Shown: positions 25,527-35,000 of the stretch, one piece after another
Layout of the letters: each line of letters begins with the position of its first letter
How positions within the stretch are numbered: the first letter of the stretch is position 1
NCBI GenBank assembly: GCA_030706735.1
Contig: JAUZNZ010000008.1
Coordinates: 100,163-164,162 of the forward strand
DNA length: 64,000 nucleotides
DNA from: Bacteroidota bacterium
Lineage (GTDB): Bacteria; Bacteroidota; Bacteroidia; Chitinophagales; Chitinophagaceae
Direction: 5' to 3'
Position numbers and translations under genes: made by a program
Notes under the pieces: model-generated
Databases searched by the model: none
Told to the model about the DNA's origin: nothing
The model's input: the letters and a program-made list of their open reading frames with translations, nothing else

Positions 25527-28481
25527 TCAAATTAACGCTTCATACAGTACTTCGACCGGATGCAGGGCCTTTCTGGCCGTTCCGTCCTTGATCTGATGGC
25601 GGCAGCTCGTGCCCGGGGCCGCAATGATCACTTCTTCCGCCTGCTGCCTGACGGCCGGCAGCAGAACCAACTCTCCGATATTCATGGAGAGGTCATAGTG
25701 CTCCTTCTCATATCCGAAGGAACCCGCCATGCCGCAACAACCGGAAGGGATCTGGCTCACCGAATAATTTTCAGGCAGCGACAGGATCTTCATCGAGCCC
25801 GCGACCGTGGTCAGCGCCTTTTGCTGGCAATGGCCATGCAGCATGACCTGTTTTTTCTCATTCGTGAATTGCCCGGCATGAATATGCCCCCTTTCGATCT
25901 CCCGCGCCAGGAAATCGTCGATCAGGTAGGTATTCCTGCCAAGTTCCCTGGCCATACCAAGAAGGTCTTCACCCGCCAGGTCCGGATATTCATCCCGGAA
26001 GGTCAGTATGGCCGATGGCTCGATCCCGATCAGGGGACTATCGTCCGTCACCAGCGGGGCCAGCATGGCAATGTTTTTTTCGGCGATCTTTTTGGCACGG
26101 CGGATCAACCCTTTCGAGAGCCAGGTCCGGCCACTTTCACCATGCTCCGGCAGCAATACCTCATAACCCAATTTCTCCAACAGCAACACAGTCTTCATGC
26201 CGATCTCCGTATCGTTATAATTGGTGAACTCGTCGCAGAACAGGTAGACCCGGCGACCGCCAGCCGTCGCTCCGGTCCCCGAACGGATCGCCCCCGCCTC
26301 CCTCCGCTCTCTCTTCGCCCGATGCCGCTTGTACCAATCCCTCAATGTCGTCTCATGCAGCAACGGCAACGATCGTTCGACGGCAAAGCCGGAGAACCGC
26401 TTGATCCACCTGCCCGTAACCCTTCCCGATACGAGGCGGTTGTATATCCGGGGCAAAAGCGCACCCGCTCTCGCAGACGCAGTGAAGTTCGCGATTAGCC
26501 GCGTGCGGAACGGTACGCCATGCGCATCATAGTAGTGTTGCAGAAATTCAGCCTTTAGCTTGGCGACGTCGACATTGGACGGGCACTCCGATTTACATCC
26601 TTTGCAGCTAAGACAGAGGTCCATGACCTCGTAGATCTCCCGATGGTCAAACCGGTTGGTCTTGGTGGAATGCGTCAGGAACTCGCGGAGAATATTCGCC
26701 CTGGCCCGCGTCGTGTCCTTTTCATTGCGGGTAGCCATGTAGGAGGGGCACATCGTCCCGCCTGATAATTGAGTCTTGCGGCAGTCGCCCGATCCATTGC
26801 ATTGTTCTGCATGTTGCAGGATGTCCTGCCGGTGGAACCGGAATACAGTGGTAATGGCCGGCGCCTGCTGACCGGGTGAGTAGCGCAGCATGGAGTTCAT
26901 GGAAGGGGTGTCGACGATCTTTCCGGGGTTAAAGATGCCCGCCGGATCCCATGCCTGTTTGACCTGTCGCAGCAACGCATAGTTCTTTTCACCGACCATT
27001 TGCCGGATGAATTCCCCCCGGAGCCTTCCATCCCCATGTTCACCGCTCAATGAGCCCTTGTACTTTTTAACCAGGACGGCGATCTCCTCCGCAATGACGC
27101 GGAATAACCGGTTGCCCTCGGCAGTCTTCAGATTGATAATGGGACGCAAATGGATCTCTCCGCTGCCCGCATGGGCATAGTGCACGGAATAGAGTTGATG
27201 TTTCTTGAGGATCTCATTGAATTCGCGGATATAGGCGGGCAGGTCCTGGACGTCTACCGCCGTATCTTCAATGACCGGCACGGCCTTGTCGTCGCCGGGA
27301 AGATTCCCCAAAAGTCCCAGACCGGCCTTCCGGAGGTTCCAGATCTTTTTCGAGTCGTCCCCGAACAGGAGAGGAAAATGATAGCCCAATCCCGCCGCCC
27401 GCATGTCCGCCTCGACCTTCGCCGCGATCTCCAGGATCGGCTCGCGCCGGTCACGCTGGAACTCCACGACCAGGATGGCGCCGGGATCGCCCCGGACAAA
27501 GAACCTGTTCTTGCGCTGCTCGATATTGTCCTTCGTACATTCCAGGATGTAGTGGTCGATGAGCTCACTGGCGCTGGGTGAATAAGCCAGAGCGATCAGA
27601 TTGGCGCGGAGGGCCTCATCCACAGAATGGAAATGCACGCATAATAGCCCCGTTTCCCGGGGAGGCAGCGGCACGACATGGAGCTTGATCTCGGTAATAA
27701 AGGCGAGGGTTCCCTCCGAGCCGGCGATCAGTTGGCAGAAATTGAAGTCGGGACCTCCGGCATGGAACGGCGCCGTCTCCACCAGCAGATCGAGGGCATA
27801 ACCCGTATTTCTTCTCTCGATGCTTCGCTTGGGGAACTCCCGCCTGATCTCTTCCTGGTTATCCGCATTCCCCAACAGACTGCGGACCGTCCTGTAAATA
27901 CGCGCCTCCAGGTTGTCTCCTTCGCATTTTGCATGGAACTCATCGGGACTCAGCGATGAAAAGGTCGCTTCCGTGCCATCGCTGAGGATCGCCTTCACTT
28001 CGAGCAGGTGCTCCCGCGTGCTTCGGTAAACGATTGAATTGGAGCCGCAGGAATTGTTGCCTACCATGCCGCCGATCATCGCGCGATTGGCCGTCGACGT
28101 CTCCGGTCCGAAGAACAATCCATGCGGACGAAGAAAAAGGTTCAGCTCGTCACGGATCACGCCCGGCTGCACCCGCACCCACTTCTCCTCCGTATTCAAT
28201 TCCAGTATTTGCGTGAAGTATTTCGAAACGTCGGCGATGATGCCTCCTCCGACAACCTGGCCTGCCAGCGAGGTCCCCGCCGTTCTCGGAATAAGGGAGG
28301 TATGCTCGGAACGCGCAAAGGCGATCAATTTCCTGATGTCTGCCACCGAACGGGGAATGGCAACCGCCAACGGCATCTCCCGGTATGCTGACGCATCGGT
28401 GGCATAGAGGGTTCGCATGGTCTCGTCATCGTAGAATTCTCCGTCCAGTTCCTTTGCCAGTTGCTTGAGCTTTTCCCTCAT
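25527..28481 (-). CDS. Giant FAD-linked / Fe-S oxidoreductase (D-lactate or D-2-hydroxyglutarate dehydrogenase type)
   Basis: A 984-residue protein from ATG 28481; a farther in-frame ATG at 28520 is less likely. The domain order is a PCMH-type FAD-binding domain (IPRTAGTSLAGQVVGGGII), an FAD-oxidase C domain to about residue 530, a [4Fe-4S] segment CLSCKGCKSECPSN near 620, and a CCG domain with GHCQQKAL near 878 and SGCCGMAGSFGYE near 915. This matches the YdiJ-like fusions of GlcD and GlcF parts, which oxidise D-2-hydroxyacids and pass electrons to quinones. The exact acid is uncertain. The rhamnose route yields L-lactate, so a direct link is unproven. Confidence 0.9.
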   Translation of the reverse strand: MREKLKQLAKELDGEFYDDETMRTLYATDASAYREMPLAVAIPRSVADIRKLIAFARSEHTSLIPRTAGTSLAGQVVGGGIIADVSKYFTQILELNTEEKWVRVQPGVIRDELNLFLRPHGLFFGPETSTANRAMIGGMVGNNSCGSNSIVYRSTREHLLEVKAILSDGTEATFSSLSPDEFHAKCEGDNLEARIYRTVRSLLGNADNQEEIRREFPKRSIERRNTGYALDLLVETAPFHAGGPDFNFCQLIAGSEGTLAFITEIKLHVVPLPPRETGLLCVHFHSVDEALRANLIALAYSPSASELIDHYILECTKDNIEQRKNRFFVRGDPGAILVVEFQRDRREPILEIAAKVEADMRAAGLGYHFPLLFGDDSKKIWNLRKAGLGLLGNLPGDDKAVPVIEDTAVDVQDLPAYIREFNEILKKHQLYSVHYAHAGSGEIHLRPIINLKTAEGNRLFRVIAEEIAVLVKKYKGSLSGEHGDGRLRGEFIRQMVGEKNYALLRQVKQAWDPAGIFNPGKIVDTPSMNSMLRYSPGQQAPAITTVFRFHRQDILQHAEQCNGSGDCRKTQLSGGTMCPSYMATRNEKDTTRARANILREFLTHSTKTNRFDHREIYEVMDLCLSCKGCKSECPSNVDVAKLKAEFLQHYYDAHGVPFRTRLIANFTASARAGALLPRIYNRLVSGRVTGRWIKRFSGFAVERSLPLLHETTLRDWYKRHRAKRERREAGAIRSGTGATAGGRRVYLFCDEFTNYNDTEIGMKTVLLLEKLGYEVLLPEHGESGRTWLSKGLIRRAKKIAEKNIAMLAPLVTDDSPLIGIEPSAILTFRDEYPDLAGEDLLGMARELGRNTYLIDDFLAREIERGHIHAGQFTNEKKQVMLHGHCQQKALTTVAGSMKILSLPENYSVSQIPSGCCGMAGSFGYEKEHYDLSMNIGELVLLPAVRQQAEEVIIAAPGTSCRHQIKDGTARKALHPVEVLYEALI

Positions 28482-28518
28482 GGGTGGACAATATTTAAGT
28501 TCGATCCGCTGAGGCCGC

Positions 28519-28526
28519 AAAATTAA
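28519..28526 (-). promoter_or_regulatory. Candidate -7 box for the FAD/Fe-S dehydrogenase gene
   Basis: On the minus strand TAATTTTG matches TAnnTTTG exactly and lies about 38 bases upstream of the ATG at 28481. No clear -33 TTTG was found at the usual distance. Next to it is TTAACGCGTT, a short palindrome in the divergent spacer with GH88. Confidence 0.4.
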
Positions 28527-28621
28527 CGCGTTTTACCTTTTTTTCTCTAATTTAGGCCAATAACTTACGATCGTCCGCCAGATCCCCGGTACCACCACGA
28601 TTGACCACGGCAAACAGCATC

Positions 28622-30073
28622 ATGCAAAGGAAATCCAGACCGTTTATTTTCATATTTTGCTGCCTTTGGGCAGGCCATTCCATGGGACAAGGAGGCGGCA
28701 GACGTTCGAAGGATGCCTGGGATCTGCCTAAACCTGGCCTGGTCCGCCTGATCGACGCCAACCTCAGACAGGCTTGCAACCAATATAAGATATTGATGAG
28801 CCGCGTCCCTCCCGACCGCTTGCCGAAAACCTGGTATGCGAATGGGGACAGATCGGAGACCAGCGACGCAGGGTGGTGGACCAGCGGCTTTTTTCCCGGT
28901 ACGCTGCTTTACCTCTATGAATATTCGCACGATACGTCTCTCTCCAATGAGGCGCTGCGCAGGCTCAGTCTCCTCGAAAAAGAGCAGTATAACAAAGGAA
29001 CCCATGACCTCGGCTTCATGATGTATTGTTCCTTCGGGAATGCACTGCGCCTTTCCCGCGAAGGCCTGCTTCCTTCCCGGGGCGCGGACCGGCTCTTTGA
29101 CAGCATACTCCTGAATAGCGCCCGGTCCCTGTCCACCCGCTTCAACCCCCGGGTCGGCTGCATTAAGTCCTGGGACGGCGGCAAATGGAACTATCCCGTG
29201 ATCATCGACAATATGATGAACCTGGAATTGTTGTTCTGGGCCACGCACGCCAGCGGCGACTCGTCCTTTTATCGCATCGCCGTCTCCCATGCAAATACGA
29301 CATTACGCAACCACTTCCGCCCGGACCACAGTTCCTTCCACGTCGTGGATTATGATTCTTCGACAGGAGCCGTGATCGCCAAAAGAACCGCCCAGGGCTA
29401 TGCGGATTCGTCGGCCTGGGCCAGGGGCCAATCCTGGGGGCTGTACGGCTATACGATGATGTACCGTTCCACGCACGATCCCGTTTATCTCGAACAGGCT
29501 GAACGCATCGCCGCCTTTCTTCTGCCCCATCCCCGCCTGCCCATGGATAGGATACCTTATTGGGACTATGATGCACCGGGCATCCCGCGGGGAAATGCCC
29601 CCGTGCCCTGGATCAATCGGGATGCCTCGGCCGCAGCGATCATGGCGTCCGCACTGATCGAACTCTCCCGTTATGAAGGTCGCGAAAAGGGTAGGGCCTA
29701 TCTCGACCGCGCCGAAGAGATCCTCATAAGTCTTTCCGATATTGGATACAAAGCGGTCGTTGGCTCCAATGGTGGCTTTTTGCTGAAGCATAGCGTAGGC
29801 AATATGCCCGGCCATACCGAGATCGACGTGCCCCTGACCTATGCCGATTATTATTTCGTCGAGGCCATGCTTCGCTACAAACAACTGACCACACCCGCAC
29901 CGTCCGTGCCCGCGCGCACCGTGCATGCCGCGATCTTGCGCCCGACGCCCTGGATGCATGGGAGCCTTGCTACGGTACGGAGTTGTGGAAGAGCAGCGGG
30001 GAATTGGACCTCTTTGTGGAAAAACTGGAACAGGGTGATGGCGAGGTCGCCACATCGATCTGGCCTCAAATGA
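28622..30073 (+). CDS. GH88-family unsaturated glucuronyl hydrolase
   Basis: A 483-residue protein from ATG 28622, with signal-like MQRKSRPFIFIFCCLWAG. The GH88 alpha/alpha barrel spans about residues 35-420: GWWTSGFFPGTLLYLYEY, DLGFMMYCSFGNAL, the catalytic-Asp region YPVIIDNMMNLELLFWA, RGQSWGLYGYTMMYR and DVPLTYADYYFVEAMLRYK. Such enzymes remove the 4,5-unsaturated uronic acid left by lyases, consistent with pectin or glycosaminoglycan breakdown. The last 55-60 residues are rich in Arg, Pro and Trp, do not look like GH88, and are overlapped by a more protein-like frame; the natural end may be near 29890. Confidence 0.85.
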   Translation: MQRKSRPFIFIFCCLWAGHSMGQGGGRRSKDAWDLPKPGLVRLIDANLRQACNQYKILMSRVPPDRLPKTWYANGDRSETSDAGWWTSGFFPGTLLYLYEYSHDTSLSNEALRRLSLLEKEQYNKGTHDLGFMMYCSFGNALRLSREGLLPSRGADRLFDSILLNSARSLSTRFNPRVGCIKSWDGGKWNYPVIIDNMMNLELLFWATHASGDSSFYRIAVSHANTTLRNHFRPDHSSFHVVDYDSSTGAVIAKRTAQGYADSSAWARGQSWGLYGYTMMYRSTHDPVYLEQAERIAAFLLPHPRLPMDRIPYWDYDAPGIPRGNAPVPWINRDASAAAIMASALIELSRYEGREKGRAYLDRAEEILISLSDIGYKAVVGSNGGFLLKHSVGNMPGHTEIDVPLTYADYYFVEAMLRYKQLTTPAPSVPARTVHAAILRPTPWMHGSLATVRSCGRAAGNWTSLWKNWNRVMARSPHRSGLK

Positions 30074-30102
30074 TCGGAGTGCTCGGGTGGCGGCCCGAAT
30101 GA
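29902..30102 (+). pseudogene. Possible 3' remnant of an unidentified gene overlapping the GH88 tail
   Basis: In the frame shifted by two from GH88, the stretch encodes CRDLAPDALDAWEPCYGTEL, then SSGELDLFVEKLEQGDGE and IWPQMIGVLGWRPE before TGA 30100-30102. Its balanced residue content looks coding, unlike the GH88 tail over the same bases. There is no start of its own. It may be the end of a gene whose 5' part was lost when it was joined to GH88. The family is not recognised. Confidence 0.35.
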
Positions 30103-30150
30103 TGCTGGCACGATTTTATTGATACTTGGCGGTTGACCCACCAGACAAGT

Positions 30151-31407
30151 ATGAATAAGACGATCCTGATCATGGTGGATTGGTTCTATCCGGGATACAA
30201 AGCCGGAGGCCCGATCACCGCCTGTTATAATCTCGCGATGCTCCTGAAGGATAATTATCGCGTCTGTATATTTACCTCAGACCGCGATTTGAACGACAAC
30301 CATCCTTACATGGGCATTTCCCCGGATACCTGGGTGAAATGGAAAGAGAACGTTTTTGTATATTATGCCACCCCGCCGCGCCTGGGATGGGCCAATATTT
30401 CCCGGCAGATCAGGGCCATCGCTCCATCCTGTATTTACCTCAACAGCATGTTCTCCTATTATTTTACCATCTGCCCATTGCTGCTAAAAATGATGCGTTC
30501 GATCGGTTCCCGCGTGGTTCTGTCTCCCAGGGGCATGCTCAGGGACACGGCCCTCGCCTCCAAATCGTTCAAGAAAAACCTCTTTCTTTCCATTATGAAA
30601 TTCTTTCACATTCAGGATCTTATATATTTTCACGCAACCGACGCAGAGGAACAAAAGGATATCCGGCGCACGTTCGGCGAAAGAGTGGACGTCGTCCAGG
30701 TAATGGACATCCCGCCGGTGCCTGAAAAGGCCGTCATCACGATTCCCAAACAGCCCGGAGCGTTGAAACTGATCTTCGTGGGACGGATTCATCCCATCAA
30801 GAATCTCCATTTTATATTGCAGGTGCTTCGCCGCACGGAACGCGAGGTCGCTCTGACCGTAATTGGCCCGGCTGAAAATGAGGAATACTTCCATTTTTGC
30901 AAAGGGTTGGCGGAAGAGCTGCCTTCAAATATTCTCGTGCACTTCGAAGGCGAAATTCCCCACCCCGGGATCCGGAACCGCATCCTGCAACATCATTTTC
31001 TGATATTGCCGACTCTCGGAGAGAACTATGGACACGTGATCATAGAATCCTTCTGCGCCGGCCGCCCCGTGATCATCACCAATAGAACCCCCTGGCAGCA
31101 ACTGTCATCAAAAAGGATCGGCTGGGACCTGCCGCTTAACGACGAGGAGCAATTCCTCCGGGCGATCGATCGCGCGGCCGGCATGCAGCACGATGAGTTC
31201 ACCTGGTGGTGCGCCTGCTCACTGGCCTACGCACACAGCATTTCCAATCCCTCGAATTATCGGGATAAATATGCATCGCTGTTTGAAAGCAGGCCTTCCG
31301 TGAAGGGTTTCCGCAAGATGCAGCCCAACAAGCCGGATACTGATCCGAAAAAGGACGGCCGCCTGATCGGTACACTGCACGAAAGGCAGGAGACGACAAT
31401 TCAATAA
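30151..31407 (+). CDS. GT4-like glycosyltransferase
   Basis: A 418-residue GT-B glycosyltransferase from ATG 30151 (an in-frame TTG at 30133 is less likely). The N terminus ILIMVDWFYPGYKAGGPITA is the glycine-rich donor-side loop of exopolysaccharide transferases. The C-terminal domain begins at LKLIFVGRIHPIKN, and the nucleotide-sugar motif GENYGHVIIESFCAGRPVII gives the EX7E signature in modified form. It transfers a sugar from an activated donor to an unknown acceptor, probably a surface glycan. No other polysaccharide genes are nearby, so it is an isolated gene. Its end overlaps the small convergent gene by seven bases. Confidence 0.88.
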   Translation: MNKTILIMVDWFYPGYKAGGPITACYNLAMLLKDNYRVCIFTSDRDLNDNHPYMGISPDTWVKWKENVFVYYATPPRLGWANISRQIRAIAPSCIYLNSMFSYYFTICPLLLKMMRSIGSRVVLSPRGMLRDTALASKSFKKNLFLSIMKFFHIQDLIYFHATDAEEQKDIRRTFGERVDVVQVMDIPPVPEKAVITIPKQPGALKLIFVGRIHPIKNLHFILQVLRRTEREVALTVIGPAENEEYFHFCKGLAEELPSNILVHFEGEIPHPGIRNRILQHHFLILPTLGENYGHVIIESFCAGRPVIITNRTPWQQLSSKRIGWDLPLNDEEQFLRAIDRAAGMQHDEFTWWCACSLAYAHSISNPSNYRDKYASLFESRPSVKGFRKMQPNKPDTDPKKDGRLIGTLHERQETTIQ

Positions 31408-31604
31408 CCGGGCTTCTTGGCCGTACTCGCGCAAGGAACGAGGGAGTCTGCTGATAATCTGAGCCTTATGTACTTCTGGAGTTGATCGTCGTAGTACTTG
31501 CACCGGATGCTGCCGCTCGTTTCGTTGATGTCTTCGATGATCAATTTGATGTCCGGCAGGCACTTGAAGTTCACTTCCTCTCCAACCCGAAAAAACTGGT
31601 ACAT
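31401..31604 (-). CDS. Small conserved-looking protein, DUF2158-like pattern
   Basis: A 67-residue protein: MYQFFRVGEEVNFKCLPDIK, then LIIEDINETSGSIRCKYYDD and a strand-rich end. The order FxVGxxVxxK, IxDI, GxIxCKYYD recalls the small beta-barrel DUF2158 proteins (VG..V.LKSGGP.M.V...G...C.WF), but that is a pattern match by eye. Codon use fits a real gene. It overlaps the 3' end of the glycosyltransferase gene in convergent orientation. Confidence 0.6.
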   Translation of the reverse strand: MYQFFRVGEEVNFKCLPDIKLIIEDINETSGSIRCKYYDDQLQKYIRLRLSADSLVPCASTAKKPGY

Positions 31605-31771
31605 AAGGATATTTTAGGGAATGAGCGATAAGGTTGACACCGAGAAGTTAGCAAAATTTCTCATTCGCTCTAGGCATTTACACCGATTTCTTTTAGATAG
31701 TTACCATTAGGCCCGTAAGGATCAATCGCTTGCAAAGCGCCATTTTTCTTACCGCACGCCGGCCATTCCGA

Positions 31772-31796
31772 CCGGTAACGATTGCGTAGATTTTTT
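31772..31796 (+). promoter_or_regulatory. Orphan copy (A) of the pectin-region regulatory element
   Basis: CCGGTAACGATTGCGTAGAT, followed by a T run. It shares the core AACGATTGCGTAGATTT with copies ahead of susC1 and susC2, but no gene starts downstream before the terminator at 31896. Confidence 0.65.
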
Positions 31797-31895
31797 GACA
31801 AAAAGGCGCCGCCGGGTTATGGCGAGACGAAAGATTGATTTATTTTGGTCCCTGCAAAACCACGTTTTGTTGAATGGCAAAAGCAAAAGCAAGTG

Positions 31896-31921
31896 GGCCG
31901 GTCGAAAGACCGGCCTTTTTT
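31896..31921 (+). terminator. Intrinsic terminator between two regulatory elements
   Basis: GGCCGGTC and GACCGGCC form an 8-bp GC-rich stem with GAAA loop (31896-31915) followed by six T. No coding sequence precedes it for almost 500 bases on the plus strand. Confidence 0.85.
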
Positions 31922-31939
31922 GTTGTCAATCTGACATTT

Positions 31940-31962
31940 CCGGGAACGATTGCATAGATTTT
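31940..31962 (+). promoter_or_regulatory. Regulatory element copy (B) upstream of susC1
   Basis: CCGGGAACGATTGCATAGAT starts at 31940, about 85-105 bases before the susC1 start. It differs from copy C only by G to A in GCGTAG. Downstream both copies continue with the related words GCAGGA and CTCAGGA/TTCAGGA, so the similarity goes beyond the core. Confidence 0.7.
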
Positions 31963-32045
31963 TAAGTTGGAGCAGGATACCTCAGGACGGTTCCCGTAGG
32001 GCATTGGGGTATTTTTATCCCGTTCCCAACAAAAACGAACTTGCC

Positions 32046-35000
32046 ATGCTTAACTGCTTTACTTACTTTTCAGTAAAGGCCATCCCAAGCCTGACCCTCC
32101 TCCTCTGTTTGCTGACAGCGTCCATGCCCGGGATCTCGCAAAAGAAACTCAGCCCCGCGGCGACCTATACCGGGATGATCCTGGATGAGACCGGCCGCGG
32201 CATCGCCGGAGCGACCATCCAGGTGAAAGACGCGACGGTCGCCACCACCTCTAAAGGGAACGGCTCCTTTGAAATTGCTATTCCGGCCGGAGCCAAAGGG
32301 GTCTTGATCATCACCTATATCGGCTTTGAAAGGCAGGAAGTTCCCGTCGACCCGAAAAAGCCCCTGCTGGTCACGCTGACCTCTTCAAAAAAATCGCTCG
32401 AAGACGTAGTCGTGATCGGATACGGAACCCAGAGAAGGAAGGACGTCACCTCGGCCGTTGCAACCTTCGATACGAAAAGTATCCAGGAAAAACCCATCAC
32501 CCGGATCGATCAGGCCATGATCGGTCAGATGCCCGGCGTGCAGGTCCGGCAACAGACTGGCATGCCCGGGTCTGGTTTCACCATCGTGATCCGCGGGACC
32601 GGATCCATCACCGCCGGCACAGAGCCGCTCTACGTGATCGACGGCTTTCCGCTGGATGTGAGTAACCAGAATACAGCTGGCGGCTTTTCGAACGGCAATC
32701 CGCTTAATAACCTGAACCCCGACGATATCGAGAGCATCCAGGTACTGAAGGATGCGGCCGCCGGCGCTATCTATGGTTCCCGTGCCGCTAATGGTGTCGT
32801 GCTCATCACGACCAGGCGCGGCCTTCCCGGAAAGACCACGCTCGCCGTCAACGCCAACGCGGGCATCAGCCGGGTTTCCAAAAAGGCGGATGTCCTCAGC
32901 CCGCAGGAGTGGATCAACGAAGCGACCGAACTGGAAAATTATAAGTGGGTCAACTCCGGCGCCGGCCGCACGGCGGACCAGTCCAACGCGGCACGAAGAG
33001 CGATCCTCGGCCTGGGTCCCACCGCCTACAATACAGGGTTTATGCCTGACGATCGCTGGTCCATCCCCGGTCATCCCGGCCTCGAATACGTCAACTGGCA
33101 GGATTCCGCCTTCCGTACCGCGCCTTTCCAGAATTATCAGCTGTCGGCAAGCGGCGGAACGGAAAACCTGCGCTATTTTATCTCAGGCAATTTCCTGAAC
33201 CAGACCGGCGTATTGCTCAACACAGGCTATAACAATTATAGCGCCCGCGCCAACGTGGAAGTAAATGCAGCCAAACGGTTCAAACTCGGTTTCAACCTCG
33301 CTCCCACGTATTCAATGATACAGGCGCCCAGCGCCGAAGGAAAGGACAACCAACTCATGCACCTGTATAATATGGTGCAGATCGTGGAAGATACGGCGGG
33401 AATGAATTCCGGTGCCGGCAAGAATGCGGTTTACGGATGGGCCAACTCGAGCGTAAGCCCCGTGGCATTTCTCAATAATACCATCAGTGCGGTGAAGACG
33501 ACCCGCATCCTGTATTCAATGTACGGCGACCTGAATATCCTCCCCGGTCTGAATGCCCGCGCCACGTTCAACTATGATCAGTCTAACCAGAACACCAAGG
33601 GCTATACCTCCGACTTCGTCGCCGGCAACGTGACGGACAGGCTGAACACGCCCGGCAAAGATGCTTCGGGCTCTTATAGCGGCTTCACCAAGCAGAATAT
33701 CGTCAATGAAAATACGCTTACCTATATCAGGACCATCCACGAAGATCATTCCATCTCGGCGGTCGCCGGCCTCTCCTACAGCTGGGTGCACCTGGAGAAT
33801 TTCACGATCAAGACGGCAGGCGGTTACGCGAACGACCTGCTCAATACCCTGAACAACGCCATCCCAAGCACCGCCGGCGTAACGGTGACGGGGAACACCA
33901 CCGAGAGCAATAACGTCCTGTTTTCCTATTATGCCCGTGTACAGTATGGCTATAAGGACAAATACCTGCTGTCCGGGACGATGCGTCGCGATGCCTCCTC
34001 CCGCTTCGGGCTGGCAAACCAGTACGGCACCTTCCCCTCCCTTTCCGCCGGATGGAGGATCTCGCAGGAGAACTTCATGAAGAACATCGACTTTGTCAAT
34101 GACCTCAAACTCCGGTTCAGCTATGGCCGTTCCGGCAATAACAATATCGGCGATTATGCGGCCATCCCTACCGTGGCGGCCGCTAATTATAATTTCGGCG
34201 GGAGTTCACCGGTTGCATCCGCCGGCTTTGTCCCTAACGGGATCCCCAACCCCTTCCTGAAATGGGAGACCTCTAACACCTATGACGCCGGTCTGGACGC
34301 GACCGTGTTGAAGAACCGGATCAATATTATCTTCGATCTCTATGAAAAGAAGAATACGGACCTTTTGCTGACCATCCCCGTCCCTGCGGCCACCGGGGCA
34401 ACCTCCAGCCTGCAGAATATCGGATCGGTACAGAACAGGGGCCTCGAGTTGAGCATCGGTGCCGTCGCGGTCAGAACGCGAAACTTCCAATGGAGCCTCA
34501 ACGGGAATGTCGCCTTCAACCAGAACAAAGTATTGAGTCTCGGCGGTCTGGGCACGCAGATCAATATTCCTAACGCCTTCGGTACCGGTTATCCTCCCTT
34601 CCTGCTCCAGGACGGTCAACCCATGTATACCTATTATATCATTAAACATACCGGCATCCTCACACAGGACGATATGAACAACCCCAAAGTGGCCAAGCTG
34701 GCCAAACAAACCGTCGGCGACGAAAAATACCTCGACGTGAATGGGGACGGGATCATCGATGCCAATGACCGCGTGAACGGCGGTCAGCCTACTCCCAAAT
34801 ATACCTGGGGTCTGACCAATACCTTCCGATATAAGAGCTTTGACTTCATGGTGCAGGTCTACGGACAACACGGCGGATCGATCCTCTCCTATATTGCCAG
34901 GGCCATCGACAATCCGGCCAATGGCGTCAGCACCAACCTCGGGGTCTGGCGCGACCGGTGGACCGCGGCCAACCCGAATCCCAATGCCCCGCGCGGGAAG

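Larger units (their letters stand above)
31605..32045. other. 441-base intergenic region with two regulatory elements and a terminator
   Basis: No gene is seen. In order it holds: a weak hairpin CGCTT-GCA-AAGCG followed by CCATTTTTC (31727-31748), possibly the end of the glycosyltransferase transcript; a first copy of the AACGATTGCGTAGATTTTTT element (31772-31796); a strong intrinsic terminator (31896-31921); and a second copy of the element (31940-31962) ahead of susC1. The order element, terminator, element is what is left if a complete susCD unit between them were deleted. Confidence 0.7.

Noticed and set aside
31797..31895. tRNA or riboswitch between the orphan element and terminator
   Set aside because: No cloverleaf, CCA end or known riboswitch core could be drawn from the sequence.
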